DNA of 64,000 nt. Origin: Georgenia satyanarayanai (GTDB taxonomy: Bacteria; Actinomycetota; Actinomycetes; Actinomycetales; Actinomycetaceae). The notes beneath the pieces are model-generated. The model ran no database searches and was not told the origin of the DNA. It saw only the letters and a list, made by a program, of their open reading frames with translations. Shown here one piece after another: positions 51,118 to 59,926 of this stretch; within the stretch, counting starts at the first letter, position 1; each line of letters begins with the position of its first letter. The stretch is taken from NCBI RefSeq assembly GCF_009193135.1, contig NZ_VUKC01000003.1, forward strand, positions 62,001-126,000. The letters are read 5' to 3'. The translations under genes and the position numbers were made by a program.

Positions 51118-52053
51118 ATGGACCCCCTGGCGTGGCTGCTCGACTCGGACCCCGCGCTGCGGTGGCAGGTGCTCGCAGACCTCGCGGATGCGCCGCCGGA
51201 GGAGGCCGCCGCCGAGCGTGCCAAGGTTGCCACCACCGGCTGGGGCGCACAGCTCCTCGCCGAGCAGGCCGACGACGGACGGTGGGACGGCGGCACCTAC
51301 CGCCCCGGCTGGGCCGACGAGTCGCGCCCCTTCTTCGACGCGTGGACGGCCACGCACTTCGTCCTCCAGCAGCTCGCCGACCTCGGTCTGGACCCGGCGA
51401 GCCCCCAGGCCCAGCGGGCCCTGGCCCTGGTGCGCGAGCACGTGCGCTGGGAGCACGAGGGCGAGCCCTTCTTCGACGGCGAGGTCGAGCCGTGCATCAA
51501 CGGCGTGGCGCTGCGCACGGCCGCGTACTTCGGGCAGGACGCCTCACCCATGGTCGCCACCCTCCTCGCCGGCCGGCTTCCCGACGGCGGGTGGAACTGC
51601 TGGGCAGAGCACGGTGCGGCGGTCTCCTCCTTCCACTCGACGGTCTGCGTCGTCGAGGGGCTGCTCGCCTGGGAACGCGTCGGCCACGACGACGACGCCG
51701 TGCGCGAGGCGCGCCTCGCCGGCGAGGAGTACCTCCTCGAGCGGGGGCTGTACCGGCGCCGCTCCGACGGCACCGTCGCCGACCCCCGGATGACGATGCT
51801 GTCCTACCCGGTCCACTGGTACCACGACGTGCTGCGCGGTCTCGAGCACTTCCGGCGCGCCAAGCGCCGCGACGCCCGGCTCGCCGAGGCGGTGGAGCTC
51901 GTCCGCGGCAAGGCGGACGACCGCGGACTGTGGACCCTGGAGCTGCACCACGAGGGGCCCACTCTCCTCGACTTCGACGAGGGCGAGGGCTTCCCGAGCA
52001 GGTGGGTGACGCTGCGCGCCCTGCGCGTGCTGCGCTGGTGGGACGCGGGCTGA
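51118..52053 (+). CDS. Prenyltransferase/squalene-cyclase-like alpha-toroid protein
   Basis: A 311-residue mostly helical protein with repeated Trp/Gly motifs: LLAEQADDGRWDGGTYRPGW (about 46-65), LPDGGWNCWAEHG (about 153-165) and GLWTLELHHEGP. The DGGW-type QW motifs are typical of the squalene cyclase / prenyltransferase (alpha/alpha)6 toroid fold. It lacks the DXDD motif of class II cyclases, so terpene cyclisation is unlikely; ligand binding or a different enzyme activity is possible. It is present in many actinobacteria as an uncharacterised protein. Stand-alone gene. Confidence 0.75.
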   Translation: MDPLAWLLDSDPALRWQVLADLADAPPEEAAAERAKVATTGWGAQLLAEQADDGRWDGGTYRPGWADESRPFFDAWTATHFVLQQLADLGLDPASPQAQRALALVREHVRWEHEGEPFFDGEVEPCINGVALRTAAYFGQDASPMVATLLAGRLPDGGWNCWAEHGAAVSSFHSTVCVVEGLLAWERVGHDDDAVREARLAGEEYLLERGLYRRRSDGTVADPRMTMLSYPVHWYHDVLRGLEHFRRAKRRDARLAEAVELVRGKADDRGLWTLELHHEGPTLLDFDEGEGFPSRWVTLRALRVLRWWDAG

Positions 52054-52218
52054 GTGCATCGCCCGCGCTCGTCGCGGGCTCGTCGTCCGCCTGCAGCCGT
52101 ACAGACGAGTCGGCGTGACCAACGTCGCATAACCTCGCCTGCCGCACCACATCGACCAGGGACACGATCAGGGTGTTCCCCGATGTGGCACACGAGCCGC
52201 GTGCCTAGCGTGGAGCCC

Positions 52219-52458
52219 ATGAACACCTTCTTCGACAGCATCCGACGCACCGGCTTCCGGCGCGGCCCCCAGCGACTCCTCGGCGGCGTGTGCGGGGGCG
52301 TCGCGGCGCGGCTCGGGGCGAACGTCATGGTCGTGCGCCTCCTGCTGCTCCTCGCGTTCCTCCTGCCGGGGATCGGCTGGGTCCTGTACGTGGCGCTCTG
52401 GGCGCTGCTGCCCTGGCAGGACGGCAGCATCCCGCTCGCGCGGGCGCTGGCCCGCTGA
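52219..52458 (+). CDS. PspC domain-containing small membrane protein
   Basis: A 79-residue protein. A basic N-terminus (RRTGFRRGPQRLLGGVCGGVA) leads into the PspC domain, with the conserved GGVCGGVAARLG and one long hydrophobic segment (about 42-65), then WALLPWQD. PspC proteins are linked to the phage-shock envelope-stress response, but isolated small copies in actinobacteria are uncharacterised. The ATG at 52219 has GGAG six nt upstream. Confidence 0.85.
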   Translation: MNTFFDSIRRTGFRRGPQRLLGGVCGGVAARLGANVMVVRLLLLLAFLLPGIGWVLYVALWALLPWQDGSIPLARALAR

Positions 52459-52550
52459 CGCACAGCGCGCCGCCTGCCGACGGGGCCGACCGTCTCGGTA
52501 CGGTGTGACGCACCGGGGCGCGTGCCGACGCTCCACGGAGAGGAGCACCG

Positions 52551-52844
52551 ATGTCCTTCCAGGCCTACCTCGACGCCGTCGAGACGAAGACCGGGCTCAC
52601 CCCACGCCAGCTCGTCGAGCAGGCCGGTGAGCGTGGCTTCGGCCCGGGTACCAGGGCGACCCCCATCATCGAGTGGTTGCGCGACGAGTACGGCCTGGGC
52701 CGCGGTCACGCCATGGCGATCGTCCACGTCGTCACCAAGGGCGAGCACATCAACCCCAAGCATGTCGGGTCCGACGGCTCACACGCCGACGCCTCCGACC
52801 GGCTGTGGCTCGACGGGAAGGCCACCAAGCCCGACGGGTGGTGA
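52551..52844 (+). CDS. DUF4287 domain-containing protein
   Basis: A 97-residue helical protein: SFQAYLDAVETKTGLTPRQL, then WLRDEYGLGRGHAMAIVHVV, which matches DUF4287, a small alpha-helical family of unknown function that also occurs fused to DUF5655. A GGAGAGGAG ribosome-binding site precedes the ATG. The C-terminal 25 residues are polar. No partner gene is obvious. Confidence 0.87.
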   Translation: MSFQAYLDAVETKTGLTPRQLVEQAGERGFGPGTRATPIIEWLRDEYGLGRGHAMAIVHVVTKGEHINPKHVGSDGSHADASDRLWLDGKATKPDGW

Positions 52845-52855
52845 CTCGGCGCGGC

Positions 52856-53173
52856 TCAGGGGTTGACGAAGAGCGCCAGCATCGTGAGTACCGCGACCGC
52901 GCCGAGCACCCGGACCGCGCGGCTCCGCGCGCCCCCCGGCCGGGCCGCACCGAGCAGGGCGGCCACGGCGAGGCTGAGCGGGACGAGCCACCAGCCGAAG
53001 AACCCGTACGAGTCCCACGGCCAGTGGGAGACCTCCCCGATCTCCCGGAGCTGCGGGAGGAACGCGAGCACCACGCCGACCGGGACCGGTACGGCGAACA
53101 CGAGCATGAGCCAGGTCAGCACGTCCCGCGTGGCGGCGGGGGTGACAGCTGGACTGGGAGCGGGCCTTGCCAC
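52856..53173 (-). CDS. Small hypothetical membrane protein
   Basis: A 105-residue protein with three hydrophobic helices (about 21-40, 56-75, 83-102) and no recognised family. The GTG at 53173 was preferred to GTG 53191 because GGAGG lies exactly 7 nt upstream of it. It converges on the DUF4287 gene with an 11 bp gap. The function is unknown. Confidence 0.6.
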   Translation of the reverse strand: MARPAPSPAVTPAATRDVLTWLMLVFAVPVPVGVVLAFLPQLREIGEVSHWPWDSYGFFGWWLVPLSLAVAALLGAARPGGARSRAVRVLGAVAVLTMLALFVNP

Positions 53174-53294
53174 GATGGAGCCTCCGTGCACGTCGTCGTC
53201 ATCGACCCCCCGCTGAGCACCGTACCGCCGACCAGCCCCTGCCGTCAGCCTTCGGCAGCCCCGGCCCCGCCGAGCACCACACGGACACTACCCG

Positions 53295-55667
53295 TCAGGC
53301 GCCGACGTACGCGGCGAGGTGCTCGCCGGTGAGGGTGCCTCGCTTCGCGACGAGGTCGGCGGGCGTGCCCTCGAAGACGACACGCCCGCCGTCGTGCCCG
53401 GCGCCCGGGCCGAGGTCGATGACCCAGTCGGCGTGGGCCATCACGGCCTGGTGGTGCTCGATGACGATGACGGTGCGCCCGGCGTCGACGAGACGGTCGA
53501 GAAGGGCGAGAAGCTGCTGGACGTCGGCGAGGTGGAGGCCCGTGGTCGGCTCGTCCAGGACGAAGACACCGCCCTTCTCGCCCATGTGGACGGCGAGCTT
53601 GAGCCGCTGACGCTCGCCGCCGGAGAGGGTGGTGAGCGGCTGGCCGAGCGTGAGGTACCCGAGGCCGACGTCGGCAAGGCGGGACAGCACGGCGTGCGCG
53701 GCGGGGGTCCGGGCCTCGCCGTCGGCGAAGAACGCCTCAGCCTCGGCGACGGGCATCTCGAGAATCTCGGCGATGTTGCGCCCACCCAGGGTGTACTCCA
53801 GGACCGCGGCCTGGAAGCGCCGGCCCTCGCACTCCTCGCAGGTCGTGGTCACGGTGTCCATGAACCCGAGCTCGGTGAAGATCACCCCGGCGCCGTTGCA
53901 CACGGGGCAGGCACCCTCGGAGTTCGCGCTGAACAGCGCCGGCTTGACGCCGTTCGCCTTGGCGAAGGCCTTGCGGACCGGTTCGAGGAGCCCCGTGTAG
54001 GTGGCCGGGTTCGAGCGGCGCGAGCCCTTGATCTGGCCCTGGTCCACGACGATGACTCCCTCGCGCCCGCCGAGGTTGCCGTGGATGAGCGAGCTCTTGC
54101 CCGACCCGGCCACGCCGGTGACGACGGTGAGGACCCCGGTGGGGACGTCGACGTCGACGTCCTTGAGGTTGTTCTGCCGCGCACCACGGATCTCGAGGAC
54201 GCCGTTGCGCTCCCGCGCCGGCTCCTTGAGGGAGACGCGGTCGTCGAGGTGGCGGCCGGTGAGCGTACCGCTCCCCCGCAGCCCCTCGAGCGTGCCCTCG
54301 TAGACGATCTCCCCGCCGCCGGTCCCCGCTCCCGGGCCGAGGTCGACGACGTGGTCGGCGATGGCGATCGTCTCGGGCTTGTGCTCGACGACGAGGACGG
54401 TGTTGCCCTTGTCCCGCAGCTGGACGAGCAGCGCGTTCATCCGCTCGATGTCGTGCGGGTGCAGGCCCACCGTGGGCTCGTCGAAGACGTAGGTGACGTC
54501 GGTGAGCGAGGAGCCGAGATGGCGGATCATCTTGACGCGCTGGGCCTCGCCGCCAGAGAGGGTGCCCGACGGTCGCTCGAGGGAGAGGTAGCCGAGCCCG
54601 ATCCCGACGAAGGAGTCGAGCAGGTGGCGCAGGCTGTCGAGCAGCGGGCCGAGGGACGGCTCGTCCAGCCCGCGCACCCACTCGGCGAGGTCGCTGATCT
54701 GCATCGCGCAGGCGTCGGCGATGCTCGTCCCGCGGATCGTCGACTCCCGGGCGTGCGGTGCCAGGCGCGTGCCCTCGCAGTCGGGGCAGGTCTGGTAGAC
54801 GACGGCGCGGTCGACGAAGGCGCGGATGTGCGGCTGCATCGCGTCACGGTCCTTGGCGAGCATCGACTTCTTGATCTTGGGGACCAGGCCCTCGTAGGTC
54901 ATGTTCGCCCCGCCGACGGGGACCTTGACCGGCTCCTTGTAGAGGAAGTCGTGGAGCTCGCGCTTGGTGTAGTCGCGGATCGGCTTGTCCGGCTTGAGGA
55001 AGCCGGACTCCATGAAGAGCTTGACGTACCAGCCGTCGGCGACGTACCCGGGCACGGTGATCGCGCCGTCGGCGAGGGACTTCGACTCGTCGTAGAGCTG
55101 GGCGAGATCGATGTCGGTGACGGAGCCGCGCCCCTCGCAGCGTGGGCACATTCCGCCGAGCTGGTTGAAGGTCGCCTTGACCGCCTTCTTCCCGCCCACC
55201 GAGATCGCGCCCTGCGAGGTGACCGACGGGACGTTGAAGGAGTAGGCGTTCGGGGACCCGACGTGCGGTTCCCCGAGCCGGCTGAAGAGCATGCGGAGGA
55301 ACGCGTTGGCGTCGGTGACCGTCCCGACCGTGGAGCGCGGGTTGGCGCCGAGCCGCTCCTGGTCGACGATGATCGCCGTCGTCAGGCCCTCGAGGACGTC
55401 GACGTCGGGCCGCGCCTGGGTGGGCATGAAGGCCTGGAGGAAGGTGCTGTAGGTCTCATTGATGAGTCGGCGCGACTCCGCGGCGACGGTGTCGAACACG
55501 AGGGAGCTCTTGCCCGAGCCGGAGACCCCGGTGAAGACCGTGAGGCGGCGCTTGGGGATGTCGACGTCGACGTCCCGGAGGTTGTTCTCGCGGGCGCCGC
55601 GCACCCGGATGAGGTCGTGGGTGTCTGCCTGCTCCACGCGGGTGGTCGAGGTCTCCGTCGTCGTCAT
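53295..55667 (-). CDS. Short UvrA-like ABC ATPase (drug-resistance type excinuclease subunit A paralogue)
   Basis: A 790-residue protein with two ABC modules. Walker A motifs are GVSGSGKSS (about 48-56) and GVAGSGKSS; signatures are [13 protein letters not shown] and [13 protein letters not shown]. Zinc-finger-type CPRCEGRG and CPVCNGAGV...CEECEG are kept. It is about 150-170 residues shorter than true UvrA, mainly in the UvrB-binding/insertion part, as in UvrA2/DrrC-like proteins that protect against DNA-binding drugs. Encoded after AraC and VOC genes with short gaps, it likely serves self-protection or resistance, not general excision repair. Confidence 0.88.
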   Translation of the reverse strand: MTTTETSTTRVEQADTHDLIRVRGARENNLRDVDVDIPKRRLTVFTGVSGSGKSSLVFDTVAAESRRLINETYSTFLQAFMPTQARPDVDVLEGLTTAIIVDQERLGANPRSTVGTVTDANAFLRMLFSRLGEPHVGSPNAYSFNVPSVTSQGAISVGGKKAVKATFNQLGGMCPRCEGRGSVTDIDLAQLYDESKSLADGAITVPGYVADGWYVKLFMESGFLKPDKPIRDYTKRELHDFLYKEPVKVPVGGANMTYEGLVPKIKKSMLAKDRDAMQPHIRAFVDRAVVYQTCPDCEGTRLAPHARESTIRGTSIADACAMQISDLAEWVRGLDEPSLGPLLDSLRHLLDSFVGIGLGYLSLERPSGTLSGGEAQRVKMIRHLGSSLTDVTYVFDEPTVGLHPHDIERMNALLVQLRDKGNTVLVVEHKPETIAIADHVVDLGPGAGTGGGEIVYEGTLEGLRGSGTLTGRHLDDRVSLKEPARERNGVLEIRGARQNNLKDVDVDVPTGVLTVVTGVAGSGKSSLIHGNLGGREGVIVVDQGQIKGSRRSNPATYTGLLEPVRKAFAKANGVKPALFSANSEGACPVCNGAGVIFTELGFMDTVTTTCEECEGRRFQAAVLEYTLGGRNIAEILEMPVAEAEAFFADGEARTPAAHAVLSRLADVGLGYLTLGQPLTTLSGGERQRLKLAVHMGEKGGVFVLDEPTTGLHLADVQQLLALLDRLVDAGRTVIVIEHHQAVMAHADWVIDLGPGAGHDGGRVVFEGTPADLVAKRGTLTGEHLAAYVGA

Positions 55668-55691
55668 CCGGGTTCTCCGTTCGGGGGTCGG

Positions 55692-56099
55692 TCAGCTCTG
55701 CTGGAGGCGGACGGTGTTTCCCGCCGGGTCGCGGAAGGCGCAGTCGCGCACCCCCCAGTCCTGGTCGGTGGGCTCCTGCATGACCTCGGCGTCGGTGGCC
55801 TGGACGCGCTCGAAGGCGGCGTCGAGGTCCGGCGTGGCGAGGAGGATGCTGGCGAAGGTGCCCTTGGCCATCATCTCGGCGATGGTCCGCTGCTCGTCGT
55901 CGGTGATACCGGGGTCCGCCGTCGGCGGGTAGAGGACGATCGAGGTGCCGGGCTGGCTGGGCGCACCGATGGTGATCCAGCGCATGGTGCCCTGGCCGAC
56001 GTCCTGACGGACCTCGAAGCCTAGGGCGTCCCGGTAGAAGGCCAGGGAGACCTCCGGATCGGTGGTGGGCAGGAAGCTGGCGTGAATGGTGATGTCCAT
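55692..56099 (-). CDS. VOC family protein (glyoxalase/bleomycin-resistance type)
   Basis: A 135-residue single VOC domain: ITIHASFLPTTDPEVSLAFY, TSIVLYPPTAD, ASILLATPDLDAAF and CAFRDPAGNTVRL. Similar proteins sequester drugs or act on small electrophiles. It lies 5 bp after the AraC gene and 24 bp before the UvrA-like gene, in one transcription unit. The ligand is unknown. Confidence 0.88.
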   Translation of the reverse strand: MDITIHASFLPTTDPEVSLAFYRDALGFEVRQDVGQGTMRWITIGAPSQPGTSIVLYPPTADPGITDDEQRTIAEMMAKGTFASILLATPDLDAAFERVQATDAEVMQEPTDQDWGVRDCAFRDPAGNTVRLQQS

Positions 56100-56104
56100 G
56101 GCCG

Positions 56105-56548
56105 TCACGCTAGGGGCAGGGCGGCGACGCGGGCTTCTCGATTCCTGACCGGTCTGGTCACCCGTCTGGAGACGCAGGGCGGGATGCCCGCAGGGAGGTC
56201 CGAGGCACGTTCCCGGTACACGCTGGGCGGGACCCCGACGAGCTCGCGGAAGCGGGTGCTGAAGGTCCCCAGGGAGGAGAAGCCGACGGCGAAGCACACC
56301 TCGGTGACGGTCAGCTCGCCGCGGCGCAGCAGCGTCATCGCGCGCTCGACCCGGCGGGTCATGAGGTAGGAGTACGGCGGCTCCCCGTACGCGCGGCGGA
56401 ACTCGCGGCTCAGGTGCCCGGCGGACATGTGCACGCCTCGGGCCAGGGCCGCGACGTCCAGCGGCTGCGCGTACTCCCGGTCGATCCGGTCGCGGACACG
56501 ACGCAGGAGCGCGAGATCGTGCAGTCGCTGCTCCGCGGCGGTGTCCAC
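56105..56548 (-). CDS. AraC-family helix-turn-helix regulator
   Basis: A 147-residue protein that is essentially a stand-alone AraC DNA-binding domain: two helix-turn-helix motifs at about residues 30-75 (LDVAALARGVHMSAGHLSRE) and 80-125 (TVTEVCFAVGFSSLGTFSTR followed by FRELVGVPPSVYR). There is no ligand-binding domain, so it may sense stress directly at DNA or be controlled by its level. First gene of the AraC / VOC / UvrA-like operon, which it probably controls. Confidence 0.88.
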   Translation of the reverse strand: MDTAAEQRLHDLALLRRVRDRIDREYAQPLDVAALARGVHMSAGHLSREFRRAYGEPPYSYLMTRRVERAMTLLRRGELTVTEVCFAVGFSSLGTFSTRFRELVGVPPSVYRERASDLPAGIPPCVSRRVTRPVRNREARVAALPLA

Positions 56549-56616
56549 GGCGCCGATCGTGCCACGTCCGGAGGAACCTGCCTAGGCCCCGTCCGCCCCG
56601 GCCGGTGGCGGCCGTG

Positions 56617-56952
56617 CTACGGGCCGGGGAGCCGCCGTAGGCGCTGGGCCTCCACCTCGTAGCGGGAGGCACGGCCGACCCCGGTGGCGAAGAACCGGCG
56701 CCGCAGCGCCCCCTCGACCGCGACGACGCTCCCCTCCCCCACCCGGCCGGCCACCCGGCGGGTGCGCCCGCTCCAGCAGGAGATGTCGATGGTGTCGACG
56801 CGGGCACGCCCCTCGCCGGCGTCCGGCCGCGGGACGACGAGCCGGAAGGTCGTCAGCCGGTCACCGCTGGGCAGCTCACGCTCCTCGACCTCCCCGCTCA
56901 CCCGGCCGACGAGACTGACGGCGTTGTGCCCCACCTGGTGGTCACTGGTCAT
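56617..56952 (-). CDS. Single-stranded DNA-binding protein paralogue
   Basis: A 111-residue OB-fold protein of the SSB family: NAVSLVGRVSGEVEEREL, LTTFRLVVPRP, DTIDISCWSGRTRRVA, EGSVVAVEGALRRRFF. It lacks the long linker and acidic DDDxPF tail of the main SSB that recruits repair proteins, so it is an accessory copy. A GAGGAG ribosome-binding site supports ATG 56952. It is divergent from an unknown gene at 57154. Confidence 0.82.
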   Translation of the reverse strand: MTSDHQVGHNAVSLVGRVSGEVEERELPSGDRLTTFRLVVPRPDAGEGRARVDTIDISCWSGRTRRVAGRVGEGSVVAVEGALRRRFFATGVGRASRYEVEAQRLRRLPGP

Positions 56953-57153
56953 GTCGCACTCCTCTCCGTCCTCAGGATGGGACGCGAGGGCGACATGGCC
57001 GGCTCCTCGGGCGGCCTGCGGTGGAGAGCGGCGCTCCGGGCGCCCCTGTGGAGCGGTCGCAGCTGCTCCACAGGGCGAGTACCGCGCCGGCCGGTCCCCA
57101 GCTCCACCGATGAGCGGGGCCGGAGGACGCCGCCGCCTGGAAGCGTCTGGCCC

Positions 57154-57642
57154 ATGACTCCCGACGAGACCCTGGCACCGGAGACGTGGGCTTCCGCCCA
57201 GCACGACGGCGGACCCGAGGACGAGCGCTGGATGCACGCCGGACGGCTCGTCCTCGGCGACGCCGACGCCGTCGCCTGCGCGGCGGGCGCGGTCCGCGCG
57301 GCAGCGCGCGGCGACGGGCTGTCGATGTGGCTCATCGTCCTCGACGAGCACAGCTGGTCCACGGGTCTGGTCGTCGAGCTCGAGGGGCTCGCCGACAGTC
57401 CCGCGCCGGGCGAGGTGCTCACCGTGCTCACGCGGATGAGCAGCCTGATCGAGCAGGCGGTTCCGCGGGGCTCCGTCCTCGTCGCCCTCGCCACCCCGGG
57501 CGGCGGTGACCGGGGCGCCCGCGAGGCCCGATGGTGCGCCGCCGTCGTGGACGCTGCTCACGCCGGCTCGCTCCCGGTGCGTGCGGTGGTCGCCGTCGGG
57601 GCACACCGGGCTCGGCTGCTGCAGTCGGCAGTGCCGCGATGA
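57154..57642 (+). CDS. Hypothetical protein divergent to the SSB paralogue
   Basis: A 162-residue alpha/beta protein I cannot assign. It contains LSMWLIVLDEHSWSTGLVVELEGL (about 59-82), SVLVALATPGGGDRG and a closing PVRAVVAVGAHRARLL, with the rhythm of a RadC/MPN-like or Rossmann-type fold, but no catalytic metal motif is visible. It is divergent from the SSB paralogue with a 200 bp gap. The function is unknown. Confidence 0.6.
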   Translation: MTPDETLAPETWASAQHDGGPEDERWMHAGRLVLGDADAVACAAGAVRAAARGDGLSMWLIVLDEHSWSTGLVVELEGLADSPAPGEVLTVLTRMSSLIEQAVPRGSVLVALATPGGGDRGAREARWCAAVVDAAHAGSLPVRAVVAVGAHRARLLQSAVPR

Positions 57643-57660
57643 GCCGCGCGCCCGGTCGTC

Positions 57661-58614
57661 TCAGGCTGCGGCGGGGCCGGGGGCCGCCTCGTCGATCGCG
57701 AGGAGCGTGTCGGCGTCGGGCTCCCACAGGCCGGCGGCGACGTTCTGCGCGACCTGCTCGGGAGTGCGAGCGCCGGCGATGACGCTCGCGACGCCGGGCT
57801 GGGCGGACAGGCCGCCCATGGCGAGGGTGAGGAGCGAGACGCCGGCCTGCTCGGCCACGGTCTGGAGCGCCTCGATGCGGTCGAAGTCGGCGTTCTCCAG
57901 CCGTTCCGGGCGCTTCTCCAAGCGGCTGCCCCCGGGCGCCGGCTCACCGCGACGGTACTTGCCGGTGAGGAGGCCGGAGGCGAGCGGCCAGTACGGGAGG
58001 ATGCCCGCACCCACGTGCGCGGCCGCCGGGATGACCTCGGCCTCGATCCCGCGGGAGAGCAGCGAGTACTCGTTCTGCACGGAGACGAACGGGGCCAGCC
58101 CGGCCGTCCGCGCCGTCCAGTCGGCGTCGACGAGCTCCCAGCCGGTCACCTGTGAGCAGCCGGTGTAGAGGATCTTGCCCTCCCGCACGAGCTCGTCCAG
58201 CGTGCCGAGGGTCTCCTCCATCGGGGTGACCGGGTCGAGGCGGTGGAGCTGGTAGAGGTCGATGTGATCGGTCCGCAGGCGGCGCAGCGAGCCCTCGACG
58301 GCGCGGCGGATGTAGCGGCGCGACCCGCGCACGCCGTAGTCGTCGCCGTTGAGGCCCCGCGTGTCCATCCCGAACTTCGTCGCGACGACGACGTCGTCGC
58401 GACGGCCCTCCAGCGCGGCGCCGAGGAGCTCCTCCCCCTGGCCAGGGTCACCGCCGTACACGTCGGCGGTGTCGAAGAGGGTGATACCGGCCTCAACCGC
58501 GGCACTCACCACGCGCGGAACCTCGTCCGGCGGTAGGGTCGCTCCGAAACTGTTGCACCCCAGGCCGACAGCGGACACGACAAGGCCGCTGGAACCCAGC
58601 TGGCGGTACGTCAT
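57661..58614 (-). CDS. Aldo/keto reductase
   Basis: A 317-residue TIM-barrel NADPH oxidoreductase. The catalytic tetrad is present: D in FDTADVYGG (with Y), K in VVATKFGMD and H in YQLHRLDP. The C-terminal cofactor segment is SVIAGARTPEQVAQN. It resembles YajO/Tas-type reductases of broad aldehyde/ketone substrates. ATG 58614 was chosen as the family start (MTYRQLGSSGLVVS); the frame extends further upstream into the rbpA promoter region, which is unlikely to be coding. Confidence 0.9.
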   Translation of the reverse strand: MTYRQLGSSGLVVSAVGLGCNSFGATLPPDEVPRVVSAAVEAGITLFDTADVYGGDPGQGEELLGAALEGRRDDVVVATKFGMDTRGLNGDDYGVRGSRRYIRRAVEGSLRRLRTDHIDLYQLHRLDPVTPMEETLGTLDELVREGKILYTGCSQVTGWELVDADWTARTAGLAPFVSVQNEYSLLSRGIEAEVIPAAAHVGAGILPYWPLASGLLTGKYRRGEPAPGGSRLEKRPERLENADFDRIEALQTVAEQAGVSLLTLAMGGLSAQPGVASVIAGARTPEQVAQNVAAGLWEPDADTLLAIDEAAPGPAAA

Positions 58615-58682
58615 CTCGGTCACACCGGGACCATACCCGGCGAAGGTCTGCGGGACCTTCACAGGACGTTCACCACGATCGT

Positions 58683-58708
58683 GGAACAACTCGACACCAT
58701 CGTTCGTT
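58683..58708 (+). promoter_or_regulatory. SigR/SigH-type promoter of rbpA
   Basis: GGAAC (58683-58687) and GTT (58706-58708) are separated by exactly 18 bp, fitting the thiol-stress ECF sigma consensus GGAAY-N18/19-GTT. They lie 60 nt upstream of the rbpA ATG. In Streptomyces rbpA is known to have a SigR-dependent promoter, so disulfide stress induction is likely here. Confidence 0.65.
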
Positions 58709-58768
58709 GGGCCCAGTAGAAGCTTTCACACCGGCGCGTCTCGCAACGCGCCCGAGAGGAGACGCGTC

Positions 58769-59119
58769 ATGGCAGATCGATCACTGCGCGGAGTCGGGAT
58801 CGGCGCGAAGAGCCTGGAGAGCGAGGTCGGCGTCCAATACGCGGACCGCACCGAGGCGCACTACGAGTGTCCCAACGGTCACACCATCGTCCTGCCCTTC
58901 GCAGCCGACGCGGAGATGCCGGCGCTGTGGGAGTGCCGCTGCGGTGAGGAGGCGCTCCTGCGTGACGCCACCCGCCCCGAGCCCACCAAGCCGGTCAAGA
59001 AGCCGCGTACCCACTGGGACATGCTGCTCGAGCGTCGCACCATCCCCGAGCTCGAGGAGCTGCTCACCGAGCGGCTGGAGCTGCTCCGCAGCGGCCAGCT
59101 GCGGCGGCGAAGCGCCTGA
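58769..59119 (+). CDS. rbpA: RNA polymerase-binding protein RbpA
   Basis: A 116-residue protein of normal family length. The N-terminal tail (about 1-25), a beta core with the paired-cysteine zinc-type elements YECPNGHTI and WECRCGEEA, a basic linker (PTKPVKKPRTHWDML) and the sigma-interaction domain (RRTIPELEELLTERLELLR) are all present. RbpA stabilises housekeeping sigma on RNA polymerase in actinobacteria and helps open promoters. GAGGAG precedes the ATG. A SigR-type promoter and a strong terminator frame it as a single-gene unit. Confidence 0.96.
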   Translation: MADRSLRGVGIGAKSLESEVGVQYADRTEAHYECPNGHTIVLPFAADAEMPALWECRCGEEALLRDATRPEPTKPVKKPRTHWDMLLERRTIPELEELLTERLELLRSGQLRRRSA

Positions 59120-59133
59120 CGCACCCCAGCACC

Positions 59134-59168
59134 GAGAAGGCCCGCAGACACGGTCTGCGGGCCTTCTC
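59134..59168. terminator. Bidirectional terminator between rbpA and the mannosyl synthase gene
   Basis: A perfect 16 bp stem (59134-59149 with 59153-59168) and a 3 nt loop lie 14 nt after each of two converging stop codons. This is well placed to end both transcripts. Confidence 0.8.
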
Positions 59169-59182
59169 GCACCCCTGGGGCG

Positions 59183-59926
59183 TCAGCGCCGGCGCACGAG
59201 CGCGGCAAGCTGCCGGGCCCGGTGGGACAGGCCCCACACTGTCGTGCGGACCAGCGCCTCGGTGATGATCGCCCGGCTCATCTTCGACACGCCCTCGGCC
59301 CGCTCGACGAAGCTGATCGGCACCTCGGCGACACGCCCACCGGCCCGGTGCACCCGCCACGTCATGTCGACCTGGAAGCAGTAGCCCTGGGACTCGATCT
59401 CCTCCAGCGGCAGCGCCGCGAGCACCTCGGCGCGGAAGACCCGGAAACCCGCGGTCGCGTCCCGCACCGGCAGGCCGAGGGCGAGCCGCACGTAGGTGTT
59501 GGCGCCCCGCGAGAGGAGCTCGCGGTGGCGCGGCCAGTTGACGACGGCTCCCCCGGGCACCCACCGCGAGCCGATGACGAGCGCAGGTACGTCCGACCGC
59601 TGCACGCGCGCGAGGAGGTCGGGCAGCTGCTCGGGGCGGTGTGAGCCGTCGGCGTCCATCTCGACGACGAGGTCGTACCCCCTCTCGAGCGCCCACTGGA
59701 AGCCCGCGACGTAGGCACGTCCCAGGCCCTGCTTGCCCGGCCGGTGCAGCACGTGGACGTGGTCGTCGTGGGCGGCCGCGGCGTCGGCGACGGCGCCGGT
59801 GCCGTCGGGGCTGTTGTCGTCGGCGACGAGGATGTCGGCGTCCGGGACGGCCCGCCGGGTGCGCTCCAGCACGCCGGGGAGCGACTCACGCTCGTTGTAG
59901 GTCGGGATGACGACCAGGGTCCTCAC
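59183..59926 (-). CDS. Polyprenol monophosphomannose synthase (family 2 glycosyltransferase)
   Basis: A 247-residue GT2 enzyme: VVIPTYNERESLPGVLERTR at the start, the DxD metal motif in EMDADGSH (about 97-104), GSRWVPGG and DATAGFRVFR, as in Ppm1/DPMS. It transfers mannose from GDP-mannose to polyprenyl phosphate, the donor for lipomannan-type glycans and protein O-mannosylation. The GTG start has a GAGGGGGG ribosome-binding site and overlaps the lnt stop by 4 bp. In mycobacteria the two activities are fused or neighbouring, which supports the call. Confidence 0.9.
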   Translation of the reverse strand: MRTLVVIPTYNERESLPGVLERTRRAVPDADILVADDNSPDGTGAVADAAAAHDDHVHVLHRPGKQGLGRAYVAGFQWALERGYDLVVEMDADGSHRPEQLPDLLARVQRSDVPALVIGSRWVPGGAVVNWPRHRELLSRGANTYVRLALGLPVRDATAGFRVFRAEVLAALPLEEIESQGYCFQVDMTWRVHRAGGRVAEVPISFVERAEGVSKMSRAIITEALVRTTVWGLSHRARQLAALVRRR

